Positions 51,956 through 61,760 of a stretch of 64,000 nt of DNA are shown one piece after another (position 1 is the first letter of the stretch; the number at the start of each line of letters is the position of its first letter). The stretch covers positions 1 to 64,000 of the forward strand of contig NZ_JALLIY010000021.1 in the NCBI RefSeq assembly GCF_023242315.1, written 5' to 3'. The stretch is from Pseudomonas sp. MWU13-2105. GTDB lineage: Bacteria; Pseudomonadota; Gammaproteobacteria; Pseudomonadales; Pseudomonadaceae. Position numbers and translations under genes: made by a program. Under the pieces are notes generated by a model. The model was not told where the DNA came from. It was given only the letters and a program-made list of their open reading frames with translations, and did not search any database.

Positions 51956-53056
51956 ATGAGCACCGAACAAGCCGCCCCGGCGCTGAAGGAAATCTTCAAC
52001 AGCGAACGCCTGCTGCATATCGCCAACGAGATGCGCGCGGTGTACCCCGACTTCGATAGCGCCGGTTTTATCAGTCGCACCCACCAGGGTCTCGATGAAC
52101 TGTCGATCATGCAGCGCCTGGCCCGGGTCAGCGAAAGCCTGCACGCGGTGCTGCCGCTGAGCTACAGGCAGTCCCTCAAGCTGCTGCGCCAGCTCGCCCC
52201 GCGCCTGAACAGCGGCTTTGTCTGCATGTGCCTGCCGCACTACGTGGCGAGCTACGGTAGCGAGGACTTCGAACTGTCGATGGACGCACTGAAGTACTTC
52301 ACCGCCTTCGGCTCTTCGGAGTTCGCCATACGGCACTTTCTGCTCAGCGATTTCGAACGCACCCTGGCGGTGATGAAAAGCTGGTCCCTGGACCCCGACG
52401 AACACGTCCGTCGCCTCGCCAGCGAAGGCTCGCGACCACGCCTGCCATGGTCCTTCCGACTGGCCCAAATCCAGGCCGATCCGAGCCTCGCCGCCGAAAT
52501 ACTCGACACCCTCAAGGCCGACGACAGCCTGTACGTGCGCAAATCGGTGGCCAACCATCTCAACGACATCACCAAGGAGCATCCCGACTGGGTACTGGAA
52601 CTGATCGAGGGCTGGTCGTTGGAGGACCCGCGCACCGCCTGGATCGCCCGTCATGCCCTGCGCAGCCTGATCAAACAGGGCAATCCACGGGCCCTCACGC
52701 TGATGGGCGCCGGCGCCAGGGCCGAGGTCGAAGTGCGGGGGCTGAAGGTCGAACCCGCGGTGATCCGCCTCGGCGACAGCGTCACCCTGTCCTTCACCCT
52801 GGCCTCCCGCGTGGCGGCCAGCCAGAAGCTGGTGATCGACTACGCGATCGACTACGTGAAGGCCTCGGGTGCCACCTCGAGCAAGGTCTTCAAGCTCAAG
52901 ACCCTGCACCTGGCCGCCGGTGCCAGTGAAACCCTGAGCCGGCGCCAGCACATCCGTGAACTGACCACCCGCAAGCACTACAGCGGTCATCATGCCGTGC
53001 ATTTGCTGGTCAATGGCGAGCGCCTGGGCAGCAGCGGTTTCGATATCCTCGAATAA
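51956..53056 (+). CDS. DNA alkylation repair protein (AlkD-like HEAT fold)
   Basis: A 366-residue helical protein of the DNA alkylation repair family. Repeated helix pairs are clear (for example ALKYFTAFGSSEFAIRHFLL, VRRLASEGSRPRLPWS, LYVRKSVANHLNDITKEHPD). AlkD-type glycosylases remove 3- and 7-alkylpurines with Trp, Asp and Arg residues in a concave face; WS-FR and R-SVANHLND match that region. It has a C-terminal extension of beta-rich sequence (about 240-366) beyond the basic AlkD length. Upstream neighbours are unrelated. Confidence 0.87.
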   Translation: MSTEQAAPALKEIFNSERLLHIANEMRAVYPDFDSAGFISRTHQGLDELSIMQRLARVSESLHAVLPLSYRQSLKLLRQLAPRLNSGFVCMCLPHYVASYGSEDFELSMDALKYFTAFGSSEFAIRHFLLSDFERTLAVMKSWSLDPDEHVRRLASEGSRPRLPWSFRLAQIQADPSLAAEILDTLKADDSLYVRKSVANHLNDITKEHPDWVLELIEGWSLEDPRTAWIARHALRSLIKQGNPRALTLMGAGARAEVEVRGLKVEPAVIRLGDSVTLSFTLASRVAASQKLVIDYAIDYVKASGATSSKVFKLKTLHLAAGASETLSRRQHIRELTTRKHYSGHHAVHLLVNGERLGSSGFDILE

Positions 53057-53166
53057 GCCGGCTTGCCGGCGATGGCGTTCTCAAGGTCGGCGCCTACCGA
53101 TCGAGCTTCACGCAAATGAAGGGCGTTGCAGTAGAATCGCGACCTCTTTTTTCCCAGGGCCCCGCC

Positions 53167-54543
53167 ATGACCGCTCACCAGACTCCGCCCGCCGCCGAGC
53201 CCCAGGCCAGCGAACTGATCCTCGGCCTCGAGGACCGCCCCCGCTTGCTGATCGGCCTGCTCGCGGCCCTGCAGCACCTGCTGGCGATCATCGTGCCCAT
53301 CGTCACCCCCGGCCTGTTGATCTGCCAGGCCCTGGGCGTGTCGGCGCGGGACACCAACCTGATCGTCTCGATGTCCCTGGTGATCTCCGGCATCGCCACC
53401 TTCGTCCAGTGCCGCCGCTTCGGTCCCTTCGGCGCCGGGCTGTTGATCGTCCAGGGCACCAGCTTCAACTTCGTCGGCCCGCTGATTGCCGGCGGCGCGC
53501 TGATGGTCAAGCAAGGCACGCCGGTGGAGACGGTGATGGCGACGATCTTCGGCGTGGTCATCGCCGGCTCCTTCATCGAGATGGGCATCTCGCGGATCCT
53601 GCCCTTCGTCAAGCGCATGATCACCCCGCTGGTGACCGGCATCGTCGTGCTGATGATCGGCCTGACCCTGATCAAGGTCGGCCTGATCAGCATGGGCGGC
53701 GGTTTCAGCGCCATGGCCAACGGCACCTTCGCCAACGGCGAGAACCTGCTGCTGTCCGGCGTGGTCCTGGCAATCATCGTGGTCCTCAACCGCATCCCGC
53801 TGGTGTGGATGCGCAGTTGCGCCATCGTCATCGCCCTGGCGGCCGGCTATGCCCTGGCCGGTTACCTGGGCCGCCTGAACTTCACCGGCATGCACGAGGC
53901 CGCGCTGTTCCAGGTCCCCACCCCGCTGCACTTCGGCCTCGGATTCTCCTGGGCGCTGTTCATTCCGATGCTGGTGATCTACCTGGTGACGTCCCTGGAA
54001 GCCATCGGCGACGTCACCGCCACCAGCAAGGTCTCGCGCCAGCCGGTGGAAGGCCCGCTGTGGATGCGGAGGATCAAGGGCGGCGTGCTGGTCAACGGCG
54101 CCAACTCGCTGCTCGCCGGGCTGTTCAACACCTTTCCCAGTTCGATCTTCGCCCAGAACAACGGGGTGATTCAGTTGACCGGCATTGCCAGCCGGCATAT
54201 CGGCCAGTGGATCGCCCTGATGCTGGTGCTGCTCGGCCTGTTCCCCTCGGTGGCCGGCGCGATCCAGGCGGTGCCCGAACCGGTGCTCGGTGGCGCGGCC
54301 ATGGTGATGTTCGGCGCGGTGGCGGCCTCGGGGATCAATATCCTCGCCAGCATCCACCTCGACCGTCGGGCCCTGCTGATCATCGCCGTGTCCCTGGCCC
54401 TGGGCCTTGGCGTCTCCCAGGTCCCGGAATTCCTCGCCCATATGCCGGCGGCGCTGCGTAACGTGCTGGAGTCCGGCGTAGCCACCGGCGGCATCTGCGC
54501 GCTGCTGCTGAACTGGTTCCTGCCGGAAGCACAAAAAGCCTGA
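53167..54543 (+). CDS. NCS2-family purine/pyrimidine permease
   Basis: A 458-residue membrane protein with about 14 hydrophobic segments. The NCS2 features are QHLLAIIVPIVTPGLLI in helix 1, the substrate-site Glu in TSLEAIGDVTATS (helix 8), and the signature QNNGVIQLTGIASRHIG in helix 10. The QNNG form is that of xanthine/uric acid transporters rather than uracil permeases. It moves its substrate with H+ or Na+. It stands alone with a hairpin behind it, so the precise purine is open. Confidence 0.9.
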   Translation: MTAHQTPPAAEPQASELILGLEDRPRLLIGLLAALQHLLAIIVPIVTPGLLICQALGVSARDTNLIVSMSLVISGIATFVQCRRFGPFGAGLLIVQGTSFNFVGPLIAGGALMVKQGTPVETVMATIFGVVIAGSFIEMGISRILPFVKRMITPLVTGIVVLMIGLTLIKVGLISMGGGFSAMANGTFANGENLLLSGVVLAIIVVLNRIPLVWMRSCAIVIALAAGYALAGYLGRLNFTGMHEAALFQVPTPLHFGLGFSWALFIPMLVIYLVTSLEAIGDVTATSKVSRQPVEGPLWMRRIKGGVLVNGANSLLAGLFNTFPSSIFAQNNGVIQLTGIASRHIGQWIALMLVLLGLFPSVAGAIQAVPEPVLGGAAMVMFGAVAASGINILASIHLDRRALLIIAVSLALGLGVSQVPEFLAHMPAALRNVLESGVATGGICALLLNWFLPEAQKA

Positions 54544-54603
54544 TCAGCGACATCGGCGGCGGCCTTGAAAGCCGCCGTCTTGAGGCCTCCAGCCGGAAAA
54601 AAA

Positions 54604-54619
54604 CCTGACCGAAATCAGG
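54604..54619. terminator. terminator after the permease
   Basis: CCTGACCGAAATCAGG hairpin, with seven A before it; on the minus strand it is followed by seven T. On the plus strand GGCGGCGGCC...GCCGCCG at about 54556-54577 can also fold. Confidence 0.55.
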
Positions 54620-54745
54620 CTCTTATTAAACTAAAGTTCATGTCCCGCAAGGGTTTTTTGACTCGGAACTGTCACATACCGCCCCTTTAATTGTTTCAAG
54701 AGTTTGCTGCTCTTATTTCAATTCTGTGACTAGGATCCGAACCCA

Positions 54746-56098
54746 ATGAACAAGCTGTTGAGCCCCTTAGTGGGCGCCGCCCTGGCGAGTGTCACGATCT
54801 ACGCCCACGCGGACTTCATCGATGACAGTCACGCCGACGTGACCCTCCTTAACCGCTACCTGAACCAGGATGGTCAAGGCGTCAGTGGCAGCACGGCCAA
54901 GGCCAAGAGCTATCACGATTGGGGCCAGGGCTTCCAGTTCGACTTCAAGTCCGGCTACACCGAAGGCACCATCGGCCTGGGCCTGGACCTGCAAGCGTTC
55001 TACGGCCTGAAGCTCGATTCCGGCGGCGACCTGAACGACAAGACCCACCAGGGCCGCTACCCCGGCAGTATGTTTCCGCTGGACAACGGCAAGTCCGTCG
55101 ATCAGTTCGGCGTGCTCAGCCCGACGATCAAGGCGCGTTTCCTCAAGGATGAACTGCGCGTCGGTACCCTGTACCAGAACAACCCGATGCTGGCCAACAC
55201 CGACGGCCGCCTGTACCGCCAGACCAACACCGGTGCGCAACTGGTGTCCAAGGACCTGGATAACTTCACCTTCACCGTCGGCGATATCACCCAGACCAAG
55301 ATTCGCAACGAAACCGGCGACGTCGGCATGATCACCGCCGGCGGCACCAAGAAGAGTAATCGTTTCCTCTACGGCGGTGCCGACTACGCCGGTATCCCGG
55401 GCACCACCCTGAGCGCCTGGTACTCGAACCTGTCGGACTACTACCAACAGGCCTTCCTCGGCGCCAAGCGGCATGACGCCCTGCCCGTCGGCGCCATCGA
55501 CAGCGACTTGCGCGCCTACCGCAGCCTGGGTACCGGCGGCAACTCCGATGGCGACAGCCAGTACGCGGCCGCCGGTTACTACGGCAACGGCCTGACCAAG
55601 GGGCGGATCAACCAGTCGACCATCAGCCTGATGGAAAGCTATAGCCTGGCCGGCCACACCGTTGGCCTGGGTGCCCAGAAAAACAGTGGCAACAGCGACT
55701 TCCCATACCTGGACTCCGGCCTGAACAGCGGCTCCAGCCTCCAGGGCCCGGGCTCGGGCGCTGACACCCCGGCGCTGACCAACCTGCAATTGAACAAATT
55801 CCAACACGCCGGTGAACGCACCTGGCTGGCGCAGTACAAATACGACTTCGCCCACCTGGGGATCGATGGCCTGGCATTTGCCGCCACCTACGCTCACGGC
55901 GATCAGATCAGGACTCCCTCCGACCCCAATGCCAAGGAATGGGAACGCGATATCTCGCTGGCCTACAACGTCCCGAGCGGTCAGCTGAAAGGCCTTGGCG
56001 TACGTTGGCAGAATGCCCATGCAAGCCCGGACATCACGGGGGCGACCATCCAAGACGAAAACCGCTTCTATGTAAGTTATGTGGTGCCACTCTGGTAG
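54746..56098 (+). CDS. OprD-family outer-membrane porin
   Basis: A 450-residue outer membrane channel. Signal peptide (LLSPLVGAALASVTIYAHA), then alternating beta strands of an 18-strand barrel, with typical blocks SYHDWGQGFQFDFKSGYTEG, GLGLDLQAFYGLKLDSGG and KARFLKDELRVGTL. The protein ends in Trp (FYVSYVVPLW), the usual outer-membrane insertion signal. OprD proteins take up amino acids, peptides or carboxylates. The substrate here cannot be told. There are no partner genes. Confidence 0.93.
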   Translation: MNKLLSPLVGAALASVTIYAHADFIDDSHADVTLLNRYLNQDGQGVSGSTAKAKSYHDWGQGFQFDFKSGYTEGTIGLGLDLQAFYGLKLDSGGDLNDKTHQGRYPGSMFPLDNGKSVDQFGVLSPTIKARFLKDELRVGTLYQNNPMLANTDGRLYRQTNTGAQLVSKDLDNFTFTVGDITQTKIRNETGDVGMITAGGTKKSNRFLYGGADYAGIPGTTLSAWYSNLSDYYQQAFLGAKRHDALPVGAIDSDLRAYRSLGTGGNSDGDSQYAAAGYYGNGLTKGRINQSTISLMESYSLAGHTVGLGAQKNSGNSDFPYLDSGLNSGSSLQGPGSGADTPALTNLQLNKFQHAGERTWLAQYKYDFAHLGIDGLAFAATYAHGDQIRTPSDPNAKEWERDISLAYNVPSGQLKGLGVRWQNAHASPDITGATIQDENRFYVSYVVPLW

Positions 56099-56154
56099 GA
56101 AACCCTGGGGCCGGGACAGTCCTGATGTCATTCAATCAGGGTCAACCCCGGTCC

Positions 56155-56230
56155 TTGTAGGAGCAGAGCTTGCTCGCGAATAGGCCCTTGAGGTCGATAA
56201 AAGCTTCGCGAGCAAGCACCGCACCCACAG
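56155..56230. repeat. REP-like palindrome
   Basis: TTGTAGGAGCAGAGCTTGCTCGCGAA and its imperfect inverse TTCGCGAGCAAGCACCGCACCCACA, 30 bases apart, lying between convergent genes. Confidence 0.8.
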
Positions 56231-56282
56231 CTTTCAATAATCCAACCTGCTTATCGAACGACCACTCCATACACTGGATAGA

Positions 56283-56498
56283 TCAATCCCCGGAACAGCC
56301 ACTGCCCCAAGTCTTGTACTTGTACTCCTTGATCTCCCCGCTCGGGGTCTTGTAGGTCATCTTCGCGTCAACGATGCCACAGGCATAAGGATCGGAATCC
56401 ACGCGAATAACTTCGGCAATGTCTTTTCTGTCCAGGGCAAAGGCTTGGGCACTGAAAACGAATAGCGCAACGGTCAGACACTTCGTATAGATATTCAT
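56283..56498 (-). CDS. DUF2790-type secreted protein
   Basis: A 71-residue protein with a signal peptide (TVALFVFSAQAFA). The mature 51 residues have the DUF2790 pattern: DIAEVIRVDSDPYACGIVDAKMTYKTPSGEIKEYKYKTWGSGC, with two cysteines probably bridged. The family is common in pseudomonads and often responds to copper or stress, but its role is unknown. Assignment is by pattern. Confidence 0.7.
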   Translation of the reverse strand: MNIYTKCLTVALFVFSAQAFALDRKDIAEVIRVDSDPYACGIVDAKMTYKTPSGEIKEYKYKTWGSGCSGD

Positions 56499-56958
56499 GG
56501 CGATCTACTCAAGATAAAAATAGGGAACAACCTGCCGCACTGGGCAGACAGCACCTGAGCAGACTCTCAATCGACCATTACCCTTGGATTAAGAAAATCG
56601 CAAACTTTCTTAAATAAAACTTTATAAAACCCGCAACTCATCACCTGACAATCGCGCTAAAACACCCATACTTGCTTGCGCCGAGCGAATATAACAAAAC
56701 TTACACTTGCAAATATCCCGGCAAACAATCGCGCTATTACCAATCATTCATTACTTACCGACACTCCAATTCAAATTCCATAAAATTATTATCCGCTCGA
56801 AGCCCCCCATCCGCAGGCATTCCAGAATCGGCCATCACATCTGCTCGCCGGGCAGTCCTCCCGACCAACGGTCAGCAGAACTGTCATTTCTGACAGTAGC
56901 CGCCCAGGCACTTCGGGATCAGGCTGTTCCGACAGGCATGGAGCCTGGAGAGAGCACC
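56499..56958. other. AT-rich region before the type II secretion genes
   Basis: No credible gene. Much more AT-rich than the flanking DNA, which fits a promoter region (perhaps silenced by H-NS-like MvaT/MvaU proteins). Frames through it are extended copies of the gspE frame. Confidence 0.45.
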
Positions 56959-58662
56959 ATGAACGCCCTGATGTCCCATGACCTGGGCAAGCTCGCCGTC
57001 GACTGGCTGGTCGACGCCGGCCGCCTGAAACCCGCCGATCTCGACCGGGCACGGCAGCTGCAAGATGGCGGCGCGCTGCAGGACTCGAGCGAATTGCTGT
57101 CGCGCCTGGGCCTGGTCTCGGAACTGGACCTCGCCCAGGCCTGGTCGACCCTGCTCGGCGTGCCCCTGCTGGCGCTGACGAGTGCGCCCGATCTACTGGA
57201 ACACCCGCCCGAGCTGGCGCCACGCTTCCTCAAGCAGCATTGCCTGGTGCCGCTGGCGGCCGCCGCCGACGAGTTGCACGTGCTGATCGCCAACCCGAAC
57301 CAGCCCCACGCCCTGCACGCGCTGGAGTATGCCTGCCAATGCCCGGTGCGCCTGTCCATCGGCCTGCGCAGCGATATCGAGCAATTGATCGAACGTTATT
57401 ACGGCCAGGGCCGCACGGCGATGGGCACGCTGATCGAGAACCTGGAAGAAGACAGCGGCAACCAGAAGACCGATATCGAACACCTCAAGGACCTCGCCTC
57501 GGAGGCACCAGTGATTCGCCTGGTCAACCTGCTGCTGCAACGGGCGGTGGAGCAACGCGCGTCGGATATCCATATCGAACCCTTCGAGAACCAGCTCAAT
57601 GTCCGCTACCGGGTCGATGGCTTGCTGCACCAGGCCGAAGCCCCGCCCGTGAGCTCCTCGGCGGCGGTGATCTCGCGGATCAAGATCATGGCGCGCCTGG
57701 ATATCGCCGAACGCCGCCTGCCCCAGGACGGCCGGATCATGCTGCGGGTACAGGGCAAGGAGCTGGACCTGCGGGTGTCCACCGTGCCCACCAGCTTCGG
57801 CGAGTCGCTGGTCATGCGCCTGCTTGACCGCCAGAGCCTGTCCTTCGACTTCCCCAGCCTGGGTTTCGACGGCGCCCGCCTCGACGCCTTCCTCGACGTG
57901 CTCGAACAGCCCCATGGCATCCTGCTGGTCACCGGGCCCACCGGCTCGGGCAAGACCACCACCCTGTACACCGCCCTCGCCCGGCTGAATACCGCCGAAC
58001 GCAAGATCATCAGCGTCGAGGACCCGGTGGAATACCAGTTGGAGGGGATCAACCAGATCCAGGTCAAGCCGAGCATTGGCCTGGACTTCGCCGGGGTGCT
58101 GCGCGCCATCGTGCGCCAGGACCCGGACGTGATCATGATCGGCGAGATGCGTGACCTGGAAACCTGCCGGATCGCTATCCAGTCCGCGCTGACCGGCCAC
58201 CTGGTGCTTTCCACCCTGCACACCAACAGCGCCGCCGCGAGCATCACCCGCCTGCTCGACATGGGAGTCGAAAGCTACCTGATTGCCTCGGCGGTCAATG
58301 GCATTCTCGCCCAGCGCCTGGTGCGCCGGCTGGCCCCGGAATGGCGGGAAAGCTTCGAGGCGCCGGCGGAGCTGGTGGCCGAGCATCAGTTGCAGCGCTT
58401 TACCGATGAACGCCCGATCCGCCTCTATCGCCCGCGCCGGGAGGCCGCCGGCAACGGTTATCGCGGGCGCAGCGCGCTCAGCGAGCTGCTGGTGATGAAT
58501 GACACCCTGCGCTCGCTGCTGATGCGCCATGCCGACGCCGCGACGCTGGAGCAGGCGGCCCGCGACAACGGGCTGCGCACCCTCTACGAAGACGGCTTGC
58601 GCCAGGCGCTGGCCGGAATCACCAGCCTTGAAGAGGTGCTGCGCGTCACGCGCGGCGACTGA
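56959..58662 (+). CDS. gspE: type II secretion ATPase GspE
   Basis: A 567-residue secretion ATPase. N1E-like domain (about 1-130), then the core: Walker A GPTGSGKTT (about 326-334), Asp box DIHIEPFENQLNVRYRVDG, Walker B DPDVIMIGEMRD (about 387-398), and His box GHLVLSTLHTN. The start at 56959 is preferred over an ATG at 56938-56940 by ribosome-site spacing. The C2 segment RRLAPEWRES...YRPRREAAGNGYRGRSALSELL lacks all four cysteines that bind zinc in most GspE proteins. It powers pseudopilus assembly. Confidence 0.93.
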   Translation: MNALMSHDLGKLAVDWLVDAGRLKPADLDRARQLQDGGALQDSSELLSRLGLVSELDLAQAWSTLLGVPLLALTSAPDLLEHPPELAPRFLKQHCLVPLAAAADELHVLIANPNQPHALHALEYACQCPVRLSIGLRSDIEQLIERYYGQGRTAMGTLIENLEEDSGNQKTDIEHLKDLASEAPVIRLVNLLLQRAVEQRASDIHIEPFENQLNVRYRVDGLLHQAEAPPVSSSAAVISRIKIMARLDIAERRLPQDGRIMLRVQGKELDLRVSTVPTSFGESLVMRLLDRQSLSFDFPSLGFDGARLDAFLDVLEQPHGILLVTGPTGSGKTTTLYTALARLNTAERKIISVEDPVEYQLEGINQIQVKPSIGLDFAGVLRAIVRQDPDVIMIGEMRDLETCRIAIQSALTGHLVLSTLHTNSAAASITRLLDMGVESYLIASAVNGILAQRLVRRLAPEWRESFEAPAELVAEHQLQRFTDERPIRLYRPRREAAGNGYRGRSALSELLVMNDTLRSLLMRHADAATLEQAARDNGLRTLYEDGLRQALAGITSLEEVLRVTRGD

Positions 58663-58664
58663 GC

Positions 58665-59873
58665 ATGGAACACTATCGCTATCGCGCCCTGGACCCCACT
58701 GGCAGCCGCGTCAGCGGCGCCCTCGACGCCGAGGGCGAAGACGGCGCCGCCAGCCAGTTGCAGGAGCGCGGTCTGCTGGTGTTGCAGCTGGAACCGGCAG
58801 CGCCAGGCAGCGCAGCGGGCGGGAGCTGGTTCAACCGCCCGGCGCTGAATGCCGATGCGCTGGAGCGCTTCACCCAGCAACTCGCCACCCTGCTGGACGC
58901 CGGCCAACCGCTGGAGCGGGCCTTGAGCACTCTGCTCCGCCAACCGGGCAAACCCCAGGCCCGGCACCTGCTCGAACGCATCCGCGAGCGGGTCAAGGGC
59001 GGCCAGCCGTTGTCGGCGGCGATGGCCCTAGAGGGTCCGCCATTCTCGCCGCTGTACCTCAGCCTGGTGCGCGCCGGGGAAGCCGGCGGCGCGCTGGGCG
59101 AGACGCTCGGGCAACTGGCGACCTATCTGGAACGGCTGCGCAAAGTCCGCGGCGAGGTGCTCAATGCGCTGATCTACCCGGCCTTCCTGCTGCTCGGTGT
59201 GCTCGGCTCTCTGGTCCTGCTGCTGGCCTATGTGGTGCCGCAATTCGTGCCGATCTTCAGCGACCTGGGGGTGCCGGTACCGCTGGTCACTGCGGCGATC
59301 CTCGCCCTCGGCCAGTTCCTCGGCAACGACATCCTCTACCTGCTCGGGGGCATGGCCGTGCTGCTCGGCTGGCTCGCCCGCCGCCTGCATACGCCAGCAG
59401 GTCGCCGGCAATGGGATCGCCTGATGCTGCGCGCCTGGGTCATCGGGCCGTTGCTGCTGCGCCTGGAAACCGCGCGCCTGGCGCATACCCTCGGCACCCT
59501 GCTGAGCCAGGGCGTGGCGTTGATCAGCGCCTTCGATATCGCCCGCCAGGTCTGCCGCAACCAGGTGCTCCGCGACGCGGTGGCGCAGACCATCGTCCGG
59601 GTCAAGGATGGCAGCCGGTTGTCGACGGCCATGGAAGCCAGCGCGACTTTCCCGGAACTGGCACTGCAGATGATCCAGGTCGGCGAGGAGTCCGGGCAAC
59701 TCGACCGCCTGCTGCTCAAGGTGGCGAGCATTTTCGACGCCGAGGCCAAGCGTCATATCGACCGCCTGCTCGCCGCCCTGGTGCCGTCCCTGACCCTGGT
59801 GATGGCCGCCCTGGTCGGGCTGATCATGCTGGCCATCATGCTGCCGCTGATGAGCTTGACCAATAACCTCTGA
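58665..59873 (+). CDS. gspF: type II secretion inner-membrane protein GspF
   Basis: A 402-residue platform protein with two GspF domains (about 65-190 and 270-390) and three membrane helices (about 165-190, 215-240, 370-395). YRYRALDPTGSRVSGALDAEGED is the usual start. It holds GspE at the membrane. It follows gspE by 2 bases. Confidence 0.93.
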   Translation: MEHYRYRALDPTGSRVSGALDAEGEDGAASQLQERGLLVLQLEPAAPGSAAGGSWFNRPALNADALERFTQQLATLLDAGQPLERALSTLLRQPGKPQARHLLERIRERVKGGQPLSAAMALEGPPFSPLYLSLVRAGEAGGALGETLGQLATYLERLRKVRGEVLNALIYPAFLLLGVLGSLVLLLAYVVPQFVPIFSDLGVPVPLVTAAILALGQFLGNDILYLLGGMAVLLGWLARRLHTPAGRRQWDRLMLRAWVIGPLLLRLETARLAHTLGTLLSQGVALISAFDIARQVCRNQVLRDAVAQTIVRVKDGSRLSTAMEASATFPELALQMIQVGEESGQLDRLLLKVASIFDAEAKRHIDRLLAALVPSLTLVMAALVGLIMLAIMLPLMSLTNNL

Positions 59874-59885
59874 AAGGAAGCCGCC

Positions 59886-60308
59886 ATGATCGCCAGTCGT
59901 TCGCTGCGTTACCGCCACCAAGGTTTCACCCTGCTGGAGATGCTCGCGGTGATCGTCCTCCTCGGCGTGGTCGCGACCATCGTCGTGCGCCAGGTCGGGG
60001 CCAATGTCGACAAGGGCAAGTACGGCGCCGGCAAGGCGCAACTGGCCAGCCTGTCGATGAAGATAGAAAGCTATGCCCTGGACATCGGCACCCCGCCCAG
60101 GGACCTGGTCGACCTGACCAACGCGCCCGTCAACGTGCATAACTGGAACGGCCCCTACGCCAAGCCCAGCGATCTGCTGGACCCTTACGGCCATTCGTTC
60201 GGTTACCGCTATCCCGGTGCGCACAGTCCTTTCGACCTGATTTTCTACGGCAAGGACGGGCAACCCGGCGGCGACGGCTACAACGCCGACCTGGGCAACT
60301 GGGAATAA
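59886..60308 (+). CDS. gspG: type II secretion major pseudopilin GspG
   Basis: A 140-residue pseudopilin. The prepilin motif is QGFTLLEMLAVIVLLGVVATIVV, with cleavage before Phe and Glu at +5. The C-terminal segment DLLDPYGHSFGYRYPG ... FDLIFYGKDGQPGGDGYNADLGNW holds the calcium site of GspG. It forms the shaft of the pseudopilus. Confidence 0.95.
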   Translation: MIASRSLRYRHQGFTLLEMLAVIVLLGVVATIVVRQVGANVDKGKYGAGKAQLASLSMKIESYALDIGTPPRDLVDLTNAPVNVHNWNGPYAKPSDLLDPYGHSFGYRYPGAHSPFDLIFYGKDGQPGGDGYNADLGNWE

Positions 60309-60310
60309 TC

Positions 60311-60766
60311 ATGGCCAAGCTGCGCGGTGCCCGGGCCTTTACCCTGCTGGAGCTGCTGGCGGTGATCCTGATCATCTCGATCGGCGCCAGCCTGCTCGCC
60401 CACAGTGTCGCCGGCGGCCTGGAGAATGCCCGTGAGCGCCAGGCCAAGCGCGACCTGAGCCTGGCGTTGCGCAACGTACGCAGCCAGGCCGTGCTGAGCG
60501 GCCAGCCGGCCGCCCTGCACTTCGACCTGATCCACAATAGCTACCGGGCCGCGGGCCAGGCCGCGCATTTCCTGCCCGCCGGCATGCACCTGCGCCTGAC
60601 CAGCGCCGCCGAGCTGTCGTCATCCCGCGACGGGGTGATCGAGTTCTATCCGGACGGCGGCTCCAGCGGCGGCAACGTCTACCTGGAACGCGGTCCGGAG
60701 CATTGGCGGGTGGATATCGCCTGGCTGACCGGCAAGGTCAGTTGGCAGGACGGTGTCAGCCCATGA
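60311..60766 (+). CDS. gspH: type II secretion minor pseudopilin GspH
   Basis: A 151-residue pseudopilin (ARAFTLLELLAVILIISIGASLL). The soluble part ends with the GspH pattern GVIEFYPDGGSSGGNVYLE. It overlaps gspI by 4 bases. Confidence 0.9.
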   Translation: MAKLRGARAFTLLELLAVILIISIGASLLAHSVAGGLENARERQAKRDLSLALRNVRSQAVLSGQPAALHFDLIHNSYRAAGQAAHFLPAGMHLRLTSAAELSSSRDGVIEFYPDGGSSGGNVYLERGPEHWRVDIAWLTGKVSWQDGVSP

Positions 60767-61134
60767 CAACACCGGCCCAAGGCGGTTTCACCCTGTTGGA
60801 AATGCTCGCCGCTGTGGTCGTGCTGAGCATCGGCTTCACCGCGTACCTCAATGCCCTGGGCAGCAGCACCCAAGCCCTGTTGCGCGACGAGCAGAGCACA
60901 CGCATGGCGCTGCTGGCCAAGACCCTGTTCGACGAACAGAGCCGCAAACGGCTCAAGCCAGGACAATGGCAGGGTCGCCTGGCACAGGTGCAATGGCAAC
61001 TGACCGCCACCGCGCAACCCGGCACGCCGCCGGTGGACCTCTACCGGCTGGAACTGGTGCTGGAACAGGGCCGCCGCGAGGAACACTTCGTCACCTGGCG
61101 TGCCCAGGGCCACGTCCCGGGAGCCACGCCATGA
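60763..61134 (+). CDS. gspI: type II secretion minor pseudopilin GspI
   Basis: A 123-residue pseudopilin (QGGFTLLEMLAAVVVLSIGFTAYL). The ATG at 60763 overlaps the gspH stop; longer frames are not needed. It belongs to the tip complex with GspJ and GspK. Confidence 0.9.
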   Translation: MTTPAQGGFTLLEMLAAVVVLSIGFTAYLNALGSSTQALLRDEQSTRMALLAKTLFDEQSRKRLKPGQWQGRLAQVQWQLTATAQPGTPPVDLYRLELVLEQGRREEHFVTWRAQGHVPGATP

Positions 61135-61760
61135 AAGCACGGCCACGGGGGTTCACCTTGCTGGAAGTGCTGGTTGCCCTGAGCCTGCTCGGGCTGTTGA
61201 TGGTGCTGATCGCCTCGGCGCTGACCGCCAGCAACCGCACCCAGGACCTCGGCGAACGCTATTCCAACCGCCTGAACGAGGTCCGCTCGGCCCAGGATTT
61301 CCTCAGAAATTCCGCGCAACAGGCCTATCCGGAGGTGTTTCTGCATGACGCGGCCAACCTCGGCCAGGTGTTCGAAGGCGAACCGCAACAGATGCGCTTC
61401 GTCGCCCCGCTACCACCGCGACTGGCCGGTGGCCTGCAACTGCAGGCGTTCTCCCTGGTGGCGAACAGCTATGGGTCGAAGGACCTGCAAGTGGCGTTCT
61501 TCCAGATCGACACCCAGGGCCTGCGGGCCTGGGGCGAACCGCAGATCCTGCTGCCGCACCTGGACAGCTGGCAGTTGAGCTACCGTGGCCTGGACGAACG
61601 CTCCCAGCCCACTGGCTGGCTGCCCCGCTGGCCCTGGCCGGAACGCCTGCCACTGGCGATACGCGTCGAGTTGCAGGCCCGTGGCCCCATCCCCTGGCCG
61701 CCGCTGGTGGTGGCCCTGCGCATGAGCCAGGGCCTCGATGACGCACAGGTCTCGCGATGA
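61131..61760 (+). CDS. gspJ: type II secretion minor pseudopilin GspJ
   Basis: A 209-residue pseudopilin (PRGFTLLEVLVALSLLGLLMVLI). Its length and position between gspI and gspK identify it. It overlaps both neighbours by 4 bases. Confidence 0.9.
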   Translation: MKARPRGFTLLEVLVALSLLGLLMVLIASALTASNRTQDLGERYSNRLNEVRSAQDFLRNSAQQAYPEVFLHDAANLGQVFEGEPQQMRFVAPLPPRLAGGLQLQAFSLVANSYGSKDLQVAFFQIDTQGLRAWGEPQILLPHLDSWQLSYRGLDERSQPTGWLPRWPWPERLPLAIRVELQARGPIPWPPLVVALRMSQGLDDAQVSR

